In this document: positions 7,786 through 20,200 of the stretch, piece by piece
Position numbering within the stretch: the stretch's first letter is position 1
Layout: every line of letters begins with the position of its first letter
DNA from: a virus
Strand: one strand, 5' to 3'
IMG/VR virus record: IMGVR_UViG_3300012936_006652
Coordinates: 1 to 49,016 of that record
DNA length: 49,016 nt
Notes under the pieces: model-generated
What the model was told of the DNA's origin: nothing
Databases searched by the model: none
The model's input: only the letters and a program-made list of their open reading frames with translations
Position numbers and translations under genes: made by a program

Positions 7786-9639
7786 ATGATTATTATACTT
7801 GAGCCTCAAAAAGATACATATGTTACAAATCTTAAGACACTTAAAAATGACGGTGCAAAAGCTAATGTTGGTCACGCAGCGACAATAGATTTTTTTAAAC
7901 TTCATAATGAAAATAAATATTCACATTCATGGGCAGCTTTTGATTGTCAAAATATAGATATAAATGATGAATTTACTTTAAATTATTTAGATGGTACTAG
8001 TTTAACTTTTATATTTAATGATAGCAATACGAAAGATGGAAGTATAGACGGACAAAATAAAATCATTGTTGGTATTAGTAATTTTCTAGGAGATGAAAGC
8101 AAAGCTAGCAGATTTAGAGAATCTTTGAACAGTATCAATTCAAACAATAATCATGATTTAAAAATTGATATAGTAGCATACAATAATTCAAGCAATCAAA
8201 TTTTATTAAAACAGAATCAACCTGGTGAATCTGGTGATATAGGTTTTACACTACCTGATAATATTACACATGTTGGAAACTTAGATAAATTTGCTAGAAT
8301 TGATTATAGCGCAGCATTAATTAAATTTAATCTTGAAAATTTTAAGTCAAAATTTGAAATAAATGATTTAATCGGGGACGGTGCTTTTAATAACTTAAAA
8401 GCAAACTTAATTTTAAAAGATGTGACAACTGGAATATCAAAGCCTAAGAATTTTACTTTAGAAGCTTTTGCTCTTCAAAAAGACTTTAACGAAGGTTTAG
8501 GAAAAGATACAGTTCATTTTTCTGATACTTCAATCGCAAACTTTCAAAGTTTTGATGACACAGAAAGTTGGGAGATAGAAAGTTTTATTTCAAGCTCTGA
8601 AGCTGTTGAAATAACTAATTCTAACTTTGAAGTTATAAAAGGAGATGAAGACTTAGTCTTTGAAATCACAAGTTATATAAAAGATAAAATTATTAATCTT
8701 GATAACAAAGGAATCTTAATTAAGTTTCCAAATGCAGAGTTATACGATAAAAAGTCTTATTTTGCTAAAAGAGTAGGCAGTCGTCACTTATTAAACAAAA
8801 GACTTGTACCTGAACTTAGAATATACATCGATGATTCTTCTTATCATATACCTGTTAGCTCTTTTAATAAACAAAGATTTTTAAATAATTCTGAAATTTT
8901 TTATTTGTTTAATAGAGCTAGTGGAACCTTAATAGATTTTGTTAATCCTGATCCTTTGATATATGATAATATAAAATTTAAAATTACAAGTAAAGATAGT
9001 ACTACAGATCTTGTTACACCAGTAATTGCAGATGATAACAATATAGAAAACTTTAAAGGAAATAGTTTAACAGGCATTTATAAAGCTACTGTAACTGTTG
9101 ATAAATTTGACAGTAATGTCAACAGTTTACTAAAAAATAATAAACTTGAAGCAAACTATGTGTGGTATTGGTCAGACAACGCTGAAGAAAATGCAGCTGA
9201 CGATAAAATTATTTTAACACAAAGAGTTGACTTTTTACTTAGTGAAAGCTTAGACAGCTTTAATTTTGAAAACTTAATATCAGTATTAAAAATTGATGAA
9301 AACTTTATTAGCGGTGATGATTGTATATCATCCATGAAAGTATACTTTGTTGACACAACAAAAGAATTTGATGCTGTAAAAACACCTTATGAGTTACCAA
9401 GTGAAAATCTAGGAGATGCATATTATCAAGTATATGATGTTGATAATGATAAAATTTTAATTGATTATCACGAAAATGCTACAAAAATGTTTTATGATGG
9501 TGAAAAATATATTTTTGATTTTTATGCGCCCAAAAAGTTTAAAGACGCTAGAATAAACTTTAAATTTAAATATAAAGATACAATAACACAAGTAGATAAG
9601 TTTATCTACAATAAAAACTGGTCAATTAGGGTGATATAA
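7786..9639 (+). CDS. Virion protein with DNRLRE-like beta-sandwich domain
   Basis: A 617-residue protein. Its N-terminal half looks like a DNRLRE/CBM-type beta-sandwich: PQKDTYVTN (residues 7-15), NVGHAATIDFFKL (27-39), then IDYSAALIKFNLENF near 173-187, followed by strand motifs ANLILKD and FTLEAFALQKDFNEG and the late aromatic pattern ESWEIES. DNRLRE domains occur in secreted and surface proteins, often carbohydrate-binding. The C-terminal half contains Ig-like patterns such as LTGIYKATVTVDKFDSN and a terminal FKYKDTITQVDKF. It lies between gp6 and the large LamG protein, so a peripheral baseplate or fibre-attachment protein is likely (inference). It ends exactly at the next start codon with no gap. 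The domain assignment is by eye and moderate. Confidence 0.6.
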   Translation: MIIILEPQKDTYVTNLKTLKNDGAKANVGHAATIDFFKLHNENKYSHSWAAFDCQNIDINDEFTLNYLDGTSLTFIFNDSNTKDGSIDGQNKIIVGISNFLGDESKASRFRESLNSINSNNNHDLKIDIVAYNNSSNQILLKQNQPGESGDIGFTLPDNITHVGNLDKFARIDYSAALIKFNLENFKSKFEINDLIGDGAFNNLKANLILKDVTTGISKPKNFTLEAFALQKDFNEGLGKDTVHFSDTSIANFQSFDDTESWEIESFISSSEAVEITNSNFEVIKGDEDLVFEITSYIKDKIINLDNKGILIKFPNAELYDKKSYFAKRVGSRHLLNKRLVPELRIYIDDSSYHIPVSSFNKQRFLNNSEIFYLFNRASGTLIDFVNPDPLIYDNIKFKITSKDSTTDLVTPVIADDNNIENFKGNSLTGIYKATVTVDKFDSNVNSLLKNNKLEANYVWYWSDNAEENAADDKIILTQRVDFLLSESLDSFNFENLISVLKIDENFISGDDCISSMKVYFVDTTKEFDAVKTPYELPSENLGDAYYQVYDVDNDKILIDYHENATKMFYDGEKYIFDFYAPKKFKDARINFKFKYKDTITQVDKFIYNKNWSIRVI

Positions 9640-12600
9640 ATGATCTCTTCAAATAATAATAGCTTATTTTTACCTTCAAACAATAGTTTTAACTACACAG
9701 AAATTAGTGAAGAAGAAATTGAAAATTTTGCTAAAAGTTTAAACATAATAGACCCTTCTCAGCTAACGTCTGAAGAATTGTCTAATATTTACAAAAGAAT
9801 AGATAACTATCAAGGCTTGTTTACGACTCAACAAGTAGAAAGTGTAGATTACAATAAATTTAATCAACATGTTTTTTTTGATTCTGCAGTTAGTAAAGTT
9901 TCTTATTCTTTTGACAGAATTCAAAATTTTCCATACGATCTTGACGAATTAGAAAATATAAAATTTAACAATAAAACTGATGGTTACACAAACTTTATTG
10001 CAAAAAAAGTATATCCTCAAAGTCTAGGATACGTAAAATTTTTAGGTAATGAAATGGTAGTTGTTTATGATGAACAAGGAAAAATAATAAGCAACGAGTC
10101 TGAAAATACACAAAGAAAAATAGGAATCTTAAATCCAGAAAATAGAAGATTTTCTTTTGATTTTTGGTTAAATCCTCATTCAAACAACTTTGTAAACAAT
10201 CAAATTGTATTTAATAAGATAAACATCGAAAATGTTAACAATGAAAATGTAATTGATAATGGTTATTTGTGTTTTATACAAGAAAACAATAATGACGCGT
10301 CAACTTGTTATATTTGTTTTGCTATTTACATTGATAAAGTATGGAAAGAAAGCAAAACATTAATTAAAAAAGATACATTTCAGCATATTAACATAAGCAT
10401 AGGTTCTAAAAAAGGAGAAAAATCTATTGATTTTGTAATAGATGGAAATTTTATTGATGAAGCTAATGTTTTAAATCAAAATAGTTTACAAAATAAAAGC
10501 TTTAATGAGAGTTTTAAAAATAAAGATATTCCTTTTGTAATAGGTAGTACTTTTATAATAACAGATTTAGGTGTTTTAAATACAATAAGACATAATGGTG
10601 AAGTTTTTAATAATTTACGTGCTGATATTGATGAATTTAGAGCATTTCATAAAATAAGAAGTTATAAAACAATTAAAAAAGAAATGCACAAAAATATTTT
10701 TTCTCAAAAAGATTTAAAGCTTTATTTAAGATTTAATGAACCTTCAGGTAATTATAATAATAGTTTTTTATGTATTGATTATTCAGGAAATAAGTTGCAC
10801 GGAATATTATATAACGTAAGTAATAATATAGAATTACTACAAGATACAACAAATAATAAAATCAATATTAATACACCTTTAAATTTAGAAAAATTAGAAG
10901 AATCACCAGTATTAAATTCTTCTTATCCTGAAATAAAATCTACAAGAGATAGACTAATATCTATCGCTAAAGATTTTGATAATAATAATCCTAATCTAAT
11001 TTTTAATTTAATGCCTAAACACTATTTCTTAGAATCTTCTGATTTTCAAAGCCTACCTGTATATAGTAATACTTCTTCTTATGAAGAAATAGAAGAATTA
11101 TCAGTAAATGAAAACGGAGAAGTAGTTTCAAGAAGTAGTCTAAAAGCAATAATTCCAGCTAATAATGAGCTAGTAAATATTGTTTTAATATGGGCTAGAT
11201 TTTTTGATCAATTAAAAGTCTATATTTCTTCTATAACAAATTTATTAAATGTAGACTATGACTCAATTAACAATAATAGAGTAATAGGAATGCAGATACC
11301 TTTATTGTGCAAAATGTATGGTATTAAATTTAGTGAAATTTTTTCATCTATTACAAAAAATAAATTAAATAGTGAAAATTTATTATACGAAGATGTAATA
11401 TCAGATTTAAGCATAAGAAAAATACAAAATGCACTTTGGCAAAGATTTTTAATAAATACACAAGACTTTTTAAGATCAAAAGGAACAATTAGAAGCATAG
11501 AGTCTACATTTAATAGTTTTGGAATTGATTATACAAAGTTAGTTGAAATAAAAGAGCAATCTTCAAATAATACTATTGACTTTAAAAATAACTATAAGTT
11601 TGAAAACATTAAAAAGTTTTTTGCTGACTTTGGAAACAATCAAAATATTAGTAGTAGTCCTATTTTTAATGATGTTCAAGTAGATAGTTTTTCTGAAAAT
11701 AAACTTTTTCTTGAAATTCCTAATATAAAAACCAAGACAAACAGTCAAAAAAATAACTTAGATAGTATTTCCAATTTTATAGGTACAAACTGGTCTTTTG
11801 AAATATTTTTTGATTTTAACGAAGTTATTAATAATATTAAGTTTTTAAATCTTCAAAAAGAAAATCAAATAATTGAAAATAATATTAAATTTAATAATAA
11901 GCAATATTTGTTTAGATTTGATGATAATCAAAACATAAATATTGTCAGCGTAAAATATCAAAGAAAAAACAACTATCATAGTAAATTAGGTACTTTACTA
12001 ATTGAAATAAGAACTGTCGATGGTGTGTCTAAATACAATAATACTTTATTGATAGATGATGTAGATATTTTTTCTCAAAACTACTATTTTTGTTTAAAAC
12101 AAAGTAAACAAGGAAGTATTATCACACATACTGCTATCTTAAAAGAGATAGGGGATCAAGTTAAAATAAAAAAATATCATGTAGTAAAAAAATCTATTGA
12201 TATTGAACAAACTTTAGAAAGTGATATTTTTTCAAATGCAAAAAATCTATCTTTAAGAATAGGTGATTATAACTATACTAATGTACTTAATACAATTGAA
12301 GATAATGGCTTGTTTCAAGGCAGAATTTATAAACTTAGACTTTGGAAAAAAGACTTAAATGAGACAGAGTATTTATCGCATAGCAAAAATATAGATAATA
12401 TTGGTACTGAAGATTTAAGCCCATACAATACTCTTGTATTTGATTTTGAAATTAAAAATATAGAAAACGAATATGATCAAAACTCTCAAACATATTTATG
12501 GAATATTGAAGACAACTCTAGAAATAGAGACTCAGATGGTAATGCTGTAAATGAATGTAATTTAAAAACTAAAAATCAAAATATGTTTTCAGTTATAAAT

Positions 12601-13215
12601 TTTAAAAATTTAATTATTAAAAGTCAAAATTCTAAGTTTGATGAATCAAATACTCAAAACAAAGTAAATATTATAAGCTATGAAGATCCTGCTAACAAAG
12701 AAGTTACACAAAACTTTAATAAATATCCATCTTATAGTATACCTTATGATTTTAATTATGAAAATATTAACAGAGTTTCAATTGACATGTCAATAGTAAA
12801 AATAATTAATGATGATATATCAAATATTATTTCAAATATGAATGATTTTGTTTCAAAAGTCTCAAATTATAATGCTAAATATGAATATCAATATAAAGAT
12901 TTAGAGGCAATAAGAAAAAGCTACTTTGATAAATTTAAAGAAGATAATATTATAAATTACTTTTCCTTAATTAATGTATTTAAATATTTTGACAATATAA
13001 TGTCTTCAGTTTTATATGATATTGTACCAAGCAGAGTCAAATTTGAAGGTTTTAACTTTGTTTATGAATCTCACATCCTAGAAAGACACAAATATCAAAA
13101 CAAAAATAAAGATAGTATAAATACAATAGTAGGCGAAAATGATGTAAATTTTTCTAGAAACAATATTAACGCTAGAAGAAGCTTACAATATAATAAAAAT
13201 AGAAGACAAATTTAA
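9640..13215 (+). CDS. Large baseplate protein with two LamG-like domains (gp7-like position)
   Basis: An 1191-residue protein. Residues about 168-390 form a concanavalin/LamG-like domain: RRFSFDFWLNP, FQHINISIG, IDFVIDG, then DIDEFRAFHKIRSY and LKLYLRFNEPSG. The central helical part (about 458-640) contains NLMPKHYFLE, IWARFFDQLKVYIS, and ALWQRFLINTQDFLRSKGT with RSIESTFNSFGI; the SKGT-x-R-x-I-E pattern is typical of tail/baseplate proteins around gp7/P2 gpI-like components. A second LamG-like domain spans about 717-910 (NWSFEIFFDF, RIYKLRLWKKDLNETEYL). It would link the baseplate to fibres or bind glycans. The length is near T4 gp7 (1032), and its place after gp6 agrees. The exact gp7 equivalence is inference. 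A helical C-terminus ends in an Arg-rich tail (RRSLQYNKNRRQI). Confidence 0.65.
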   Translation: MISSNNNSLFLPSNNSFNYTEISEEEIENFAKSLNIIDPSQLTSEELSNIYKRIDNYQGLFTTQQVESVDYNKFNQHVFFDSAVSKVSYSFDRIQNFPYDLDELENIKFNNKTDGYTNFIAKKVYPQSLGYVKFLGNEMVVVYDEQGKIISNESENTQRKIGILNPENRRFSFDFWLNPHSNNFVNNQIVFNKINIENVNNENVIDNGYLCFIQENNNDASTCYICFAIYIDKVWKESKTLIKKDTFQHINISIGSKKGEKSIDFVIDGNFIDEANVLNQNSLQNKSFNESFKNKDIPFVIGSTFIITDLGVLNTIRHNGEVFNNLRADIDEFRAFHKIRSYKTIKKEMHKNIFSQKDLKLYLRFNEPSGNYNNSFLCIDYSGNKLHGILYNVSNNIELLQDTTNNKININTPLNLEKLEESPVLNSSYPEIKSTRDRLISIAKDFDNNNPNLIFNLMPKHYFLESSDFQSLPVYSNTSSYEEIEELSVNENGEVVSRSSLKAIIPANNELVNIVLIWARFFDQLKVYISSITNLLNVDYDSINNNRVIGMQIPLLCKMYGIKFSEIFSSITKNKLNSENLLYEDVISDLSIRKIQNALWQRFLINTQDFLRSKGTIRSIESTFNSFGIDYTKLVEIKEQSSNNTIDFKNNYKFENIKKFFADFGNNQNISSSPIFNDVQVDSFSENKLFLEIPNIKTKTNSQKNNLDSISNFIGTNWSFEIFFDFNEVINNIKFLNLQKENQIIENNIKFNNKQYLFRFDDNQNINIVSVKYQRKNNYHSKLGTLLIEIRTVDGVSKYNNTLLIDDVDIFSQNYYFCLKQSKQGSIITHTAILKEIGDQVKIKKYHVVKKSIDIEQTLESDIFSNAKNLSLRIGDYNYTNVLNTIEDNGLFQGRIYKLRLWKKDLNETEYLSHSKNIDNIGTEDLSPYNTLVFDFEIKNIENEYDQNSQTYLWNIEDNSRNRDSDGNAVNECNLKTKNQNMFSVINFKNLIIKSQNSKFDESNTQNKVNIISYEDPANKEVTQNFNKYPSYSIPYDFNYENINRVSIDMSIVKIINDDISNIISNMNDFVSKVSNYNAKYEYQYKDLEAIRKSYFDKFKEDNIINYFSLINVFKYFDNIMSSVLYDIVPSRVKFEGFNFVYESHILERHKYQNKNKDSINTIVGENDVNFSRNNINARRSLQYNKNRRQI

Positions 13216-13229
13216 TCAAAGAGTAAAGT

Positions 13230-14234
13230 ATGGCTTATTTTATAGACAAAAATGTAACATTTTTTGAAAGTAACTATGAATACATAAACATAGAAAAAAA
13301 TTTTTTAACTTTAAAAGAAAAAAATAATATTGTCAATAAAGTAAGTTATATTGATGAAAATGGAACACACAACGGAACAATTTTTATAGGTTTAAACTCT
13401 ACTTTTACAAAAAACAATACTTTAAATAGTGATTTTTACAAAAAAGATGATATTATAGATCAAGAAATATCGTCTTTTAATGATAGTCAGGAGTACAATG
13501 GAAATAGAATTACTGTTTCTAATAACCCAAATATCTATCAAGCTTCTTATGGTCAAGATAATCCTGATCCTATATTTGAGGCAATTGCAAATGAGCCTTT
13601 TGATGACTTAGATAACATAGAAAATATAAACGAGTTTTTTCTAATGCCTCAAGAAATAAAATACCCGAGGTACTTTAATGCTTATTCACTTTCTAGGCTT
13701 AATTCAAATATTTGCGTTTTTGGTATTCTAGAAAGTATTGATGGAACAATGACAACAGAAAAAAGTCTTAAAGGAATAAAAGTTGAATATTTGAAAAACG
13801 GGAGTGACTCAAGAGGAAGATCATTGATAATAAGCGATAAAATTAGTTTAAGTGACTTAAAAGTAGATAGTAGTGGTAAGACAGTAAATGCTATAGAAGA
13901 ATATTCAGATGAAGAGTATACTGATCTTGTAACGGGCGGTGATATTTTATTGCAAAGATCTTTTAGATATACAAATAGAGTTATTAATGGTCAAGTTTAT
14001 ACAGTTTTTGATACTTCAGAAAATGCTTCAAGCTCTATTCCACAATTAACAAACAAAATAATATTTTATACTGAAGATAATAGTAATGTTGCTCCATTTG
14101 ATGACACAAGAATACTAGGACTTAATAACACAAACTATGCTGAAGATGATATATATTTTTCTGCAGGACAAGATAACAACAATGCAAATGGTGGTCTACC
14201 AGATTCTATTGCTTTCTCAGGAGAAGGAAACTAA
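13230..14234 (+). CDS. Putative virion structural protein, unknown
   Basis: A 334-residue protein I cannot assign. The N-terminal 130 residues are polar and Asn/Asp-rich. The middle (about 145-260) looks more ordered and beta-rich: MPQEIKYPRYFNAYSLSRL, NICVFGILESIDG and ILLQRSFRYTNRVINGQVY. The C-terminus is low-complexity and acidic (DDIYFSAGQDNNNANGG). The residue count equals T4 gp8, but I see no sequence similarity and consider that a coincidence. It lies 14 bases after the LamG baseplate gene and its stop overlaps the start of the 2160-codon gene by one base, so it is translated with the tail/fibre genes. A minor baseplate or fibre-associated role is the reasonable guess; no function is shown by the sequence. 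Confidence 0.6.
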   Translation: MAYFIDKNVTFFESNYEYINIEKNFLTLKEKNNIVNKVSYIDENGTHNGTIFIGLNSTFTKNNTLNSDFYKKDDIIDQEISSFNDSQEYNGNRITVSNNPNIYQASYGQDNPDPIFEAIANEPFDDLDNIENINEFFLMPQEIKYPRYFNAYSLSRLNSNICVFGILESIDGTMTTEKSLKGIKVEYLKNGSDSRGRSLIISDKISLSDLKVDSSGKTVNAIEEYSDEEYTDLVTGGDILLQRSFRYTNRVINGQVYTVFDTSENASSSIPQLTNKIIFYTEDNSNVAPFDDTRILGLNNTNYAEDDIYFSAGQDNNNANGGLPDSIAFSGEGN

Positions 14235-17200
14235 TGCCTAAAATATTAAATAAAAAAAGTAATTTAATAAAAGGAAATATTACAGATATTGTGCCTGTAT
14301 CTAATTTAAGATCTTTAAGAATTACTTTTAGTTTTTCAGTAGAAAAAGAACATGATTTAATTTATAAAAAAAGTGCTTCTCTAATACAAGCTTTTAATAA
14401 TATATTAAATGCAAACAAAAGCATAAGTCTTAATACACTTATTTTTAAACATGTACATACATTTAATGCAATAAACTATACAGAGACAATATACACAAGA
14501 GTTTCTAAATCACAATTTACAAAAGATTTTAACGAAGGTTTTTTGCTAAATACTAACGGTATTTTTATAATAGAAAATAGATCTAATTTAAATAATTTTG
14601 TTTTAAATCAAATCAACAATATTACAGTTACTGGTCTGTTGAGCACAAAATATACACAACAAGAATTTGATTTAAAATTTCAAAATTTTACATTTGATGC
14701 ACAAGGAAATGCAGAAAACTTTTTATATTTTGAAAAACTAGGTGCACCTAAATCAGTAAATTCAGGAACACTAACAAAATCTATTAAAAACATATTAAAA
14801 GAAAATAGTTCTGAAATTGGTACGTTGCCAAGTTCTATTATAACAGATGGTAAAAAGTTACAAAATTACAATGATTCTTTTAAAGAATATAATCTTTTTG
14901 AGTTTAAAGAAAATCAAACAAATTCAGCGCAAGGAATAGGTTTACCAGTTAGAAAAACATATAGTAATAGTGAATCTAGAGAAGATCAATTATATATTAC
15001 TTCAGATCAAAATCTATTAGACAAAAATAATTTCAATAGAAGTGAATATTATTTTGATGATCAATTTTATGTTTATGGAAATAGTAAAGTAATTCACTCT
15101 CCTAACAGTTTAGGACCTGTTGAAAATTTATTGTTTTCAAATAAAAATATAGATAAAAAAGATTTAGATAGTGTAATAAAACAAAAAAGATTTAATGAAG
15201 AATTTACTCCTTATGACGAAAGTTTGTATACTTTAAGTAGTAACTCAAATGATCCTTTAAAAATAGAAAATAATTCTTTCTATAACAAAACTATCAACAG
15301 AACTAATAAAAAAAATTATGCTCTCAGTAATGAAAAGCAAATTAAAATAATCTTAAAAGTAAATAAAGATAATACAAATAATGGTGTTGATCTTCATCTT
15401 TTAAATACAAAATTTGCGCATAATAACGAAGACCCTTCAGCAGATATTGATGGCTTTTCTGACTCAATAACTAATACAACATATATGAATTTCTTAAATG
15501 ATACATCTTTTAGTATTAGTTCACATTTCATGCCTACAGCGTACTGGGACTTTGCAAATAATGAATGGAACTATTTAGAAGGCATAAAACTTAATAATTC
15601 AAACTATAATTCTTGGAAACATATTCTAGGATATAGAAACGACTTGTTTCAAAACTCTTCTTTATACAGAACTGATATTTTGAAAAGTTTTAGCAAGCAA
15701 TCAGAAACTATAGATGCTTTACAGGAAAATATAGACTTACGCAATATTATGCATTTTGCTAAACCTTTACTTACTACACCAGGTATGCGTAATGATGGCA
15801 GTTTTTTAGAAAATAATCATGGTGATATTTACAATAAAAATCCAATAGGACAAATAACAGATACATATGGATTTCCCTGGAAGGCAACGTGGCAATCTCA
15901 ATCAGACCATCAACTAGATATGTCAAATTATATTTCCAAAGATTTTCTTTTAGAAAAAATTATAATCAAAGGAAAATATACTTCTAAAGGAGAAATGCCA
16001 GTTAAAAAAGGTAACTATTACAGCAAATATTTAGATGATCAAGGTTTAGAGTTTTCAAACTTTAATGATCCTTATACGATGAAAGATGATCATAATGGTG
16101 TAGTTTCAAATAATATAACTTTTTTTATTTTAAATGAAAGAAAAAATGAAAACTTTTTTGAAAATAATATAAATGTATCACCAATTCAAAGTTACAGTTT
16201 TTTTAATTTTGAAAATCAAAATAATTTATCATTACAAACAGTTGACGGAATAAAATATACAAACCAGTTAAATGATAGACTTTATAAAAGAGAAGGGGAG
16301 TTTTCCTCTTATTTCGGTTTTAATCACGACGTTGCTAATAAGCATACAATAAGTGTTGACAGTTTTGAACTTCAAGTAGACAAATTATATAACATAGACG
16401 ATTTTAACAAAAAAAATATATCTAATGATTTTAAATATTACGATTATATTGGTGGTCAAATTGGATCATTTAATTACTCTAATTTTGTAAAAATAAAAAA
16501 CAGTAACCAAAGTTCTGTTGGATCATTAGAGACAATTAGAAAATATAGTCCAGAAAATTGGAATGAAAATAATTTTAATGTAAATTTGACAAATCAACCT
16601 TTTGCAGAAGTAGAAAGACTTTTTCTTTTTGAAAAAACAACTCTATTATATAATGATCCAGATGTTTTAATCGACTCTTCTCTAGATAAACTCGATACAA
16701 GTAGAAGCAGAGATCTTGTAACTTATTCTAATTTACTGTTAGTTAGCAAAGAAAACAATGTATCTTTAGATGAAAAAGTTTTTACTAATATTGACAAAAA
16801 AATAACATTACAAAGTAGTCAAGACAATATTTTAAATCTAAATGTTTCTACACCACAAAGCTTTGTTATAACAAGCTTTTGTAAAAATCAAAATATTTCT
16901 GACTATACAGATGAATCTGAATATAAAATAAAAAGTAACTTGTCATTAGCCGATCCAAGTGATGAAGGAAATAATTATTATCATGCATCTTATAACTTAG
17001 AAGGCAAGTTTTTAGGAGAACCAAACGGCTTAGGTATATCGTCTGATCGTATTATTGATAGAGAAGTTTTTGCTTTAGATAAAAAATACGATTCTTACAA
17101 GACAAAAAGTGGAAAGTATATACAAAGCAATAATGAAAGTTTATCAATTGTTAAATCAAACTATATTCTAAAACCAGAAGATAGACTTGTTTTTGGCGTA

Positions 17201-20200
17201 AGCTCTAATAGTAACGGTCAAGTAATGCCAACAGTATTTCAGCTTCATGACGAGCTTGAAATAACTCTAGTAGGAAGAGACTTTTTAGATAACACACAAT
17301 ATAAAAACAACTATTCAAAGTCTATTAGAAAGCCAGTCATTGGAGATAATTATATTGACAAATCAGGGCACAGTGTTAGTCAAACAAAAAACTCATATTT
17401 TGACAATGTTTGGGAAAATATAAGAAATAAAAGTAATAACATTGAAAAGAAAATTCTGTTAGGAAATAATTCTTCAAAAGAATTTGGAACATACTCTGGT
17501 GTGATTACATTAAAAGAAGAAAACAATAAAAATTTTATAAAAGATACTGTAAATCCTTCTTTAGGTTTTATTTATAAAAATTGTTATCAAAAAAATGAAG
17601 TTAAACTATATGATTTTAGTAATATTAGAAATAGTAATATTTTTACTTTAAATGATTTGAGTTATGACTATAATGATGTAATTAGTATAGTTAGTAGCTT
17701 AATAAATGACAATAGTTTAAAAATAGGAATTTCTTCTACAAATAAAATAGTTCTAACAGAAAACTTTACATCAACTGAACTTCAAGGGTATGATCAAAAT
17801 AATGCTTTCATAAATAGTTTGATTAGCGACTGGCATAATACACATCACTTAAATAGATTTAAAAATTTATTACAACAAGACGAAAATATTGTAATAGATG
17901 ATTATACAAGAAATTATTTTGAAGAAGACGTTCAAGTTTATATAGATAAAGATAGTTTTACTTGTAACAGTATACCTCTGCAAAATTTAAATTTGCTTCA
18001 AAGTTTATATTCTTTTAATAACGAGTATAGCAATATAATTTCAACCTATAGTGATCAAAATCAAATCAATGTTAACGATAGTAATTTTAAACTTTTCATG
18101 GATTATGAGCAAAGATACAAACAAAGTTTAAAAAACTTTGTTTTACCAAAGGTAACATTTAACAAATATCAACATGGCATTCAAATAAAAAATTATGAAA
18201 ATTTTTATTCTAAAGATAGAGACTTAATAAATAATTTTATTTTAAGTAATAAAAATACTAGTTTTTATCAAAATAGCAATCCTGTAGAAAATGTAGATTT
18301 TGTAGTAATTCAAAATCCTTCACAGAATAGTAACATAGAAGGTTGTAGTTTACAATACTTGTCACTAGACGATCCTAGTAAAACAAATTTAAGAGAATAT
18401 TGTAGTGACATTATTTTTGATTCTGATAAAAATAATATAAATGAAAATTCTCAATGGCATCTTGTTATTCAAATGCAAAAAGATAAATTTAAGTATTTAA
18501 TTTCAAATTTAAATGAAGAAACAAAAAAGAAATATTTATCTAGTTTTAGTTTTTCAAATAGAAACACGTTTCCGGAACTTCATTTATTTTTAAACCCAAT
18601 AAACGTATTAAATAACAATAATTTAAATTTTGAAAAAGTACACAAATGTGCTAGAATACATGTTAAAGATAGTAATATAACAATACCTGTTACACAAATT
18701 GTAAAAGGAGAAACTTATAGAATAAATTCTGGTCCAAATAGTTCTATAACAACTCAAGATTCTGGGTATAATTTCATATCAGAATTTGGTGCGTCAAGCA
18801 ACATTGTAGGAGAAGAATTTACTGCAAATAGAGATGGTGTAGAAGGCGTCGATACAGATATACCAACAGTAAATAAATTAGAAGACTTATACCTGTTACT
18901 AGTTCCGCTTTATTTCTGGGAAACATTAGAAATAAATGATCAATATTTACAATCGAAAAGCTTTTATAGCAATATTAGACAAAGTTTATCTGATATTCAT
19001 GATACTTATCCTTCTTGGTATGCAGCATTAAATAACGGTGAAACTGTAAAAGACTATGATTTGTACAGGTGCTTTTTAAATGATGATGATTATCCTTCAT
19101 ATGAATTAGGAGGAAAACATTTCCCTCCAGATCTTGTTAAAGTTGTCGACTTATTTAAAGTACCTTATACTATACAAGAGTTTAAAGATGCTACTTTTAC
19201 AAGAGATGATAATGTAGTCCTTAATTTTAACTTTGAAAGAAACTTATTAATAAATGAAAATTATGATCTAGAAGTTTCTTTAGCTAATTTTTCTAACAAT
19301 AACAGTCTAAATGAAAAACTTGTTATAGATAAAAAATCAAACGATATTGAAAAGCTAAGAAATAATTTTGAGATTGTAAATAAAAATACAGACTTTTTTA
19401 TACACGAAAAATACTTTGAAAATAATAGGGTTTTACTTGATAATAGACTGGACAGAATATTTAGCCCAGATATTTCTGACTATCAATTAAATGAAAAAGT
19501 TTATCGATCGAAAATTTATAAAAAGTCAGGAAGTAGCTTCATAGAGACTCAATATTACTTAATATATAAGATAAATGAAGCTTATATTAGATCATATACA
19601 AACTCACAGTTATCTTTTTTAAATGATGACAATAATGATAGTGTTAACAATGATGCGCCTGCAAATAGTTATTACATAATTGATTTAATATGCTTTGATT
19701 CGAACAACAGCACTTTAAGAAAAGATTATATTAATTTTGAAAATAAGATGTTTAATATAACAAGAAATGATACAATTAGAATATATGAAAATAGTTTAAA
19801 AGACAATTATTCCTTAAATCAAAATCAAAATAACCAAAGTCAAAAATTTAATAATGTCCCTTATTTTGATATAGATTTATCAATGAAAACTATAGATTTG
19901 TTTTTAAACAAAGAAGTAAATTCAGGTGAATTCATACCAGGTTTTAAATATAAAATAAGTGTAGCTTTAAATACTGACTTTGTATCAGAGCATAGTGCAG
20001 ATGATAATAATGTAGACACAGAATTTATCGCACAAACTGAAGGTACTGGTAACGGTAAGGCCATCTGTTTAGAGAGTTATACGTCAAATATTATAGACTT
20101 TACTTATTTCAAAATACAAAAAAATAATACATTCTCACTTAGAGAAAACGCAACTAACAAGATAATACCTTTAGACTTAAGCGAAAATTCTACGCTAACA

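Noticed and set aside
13230-14234. Possible T4 gp8 because both have 334 residues
   Set aside because: No residue pattern agrees with gp8 as I know it; equal length is a coincidence.
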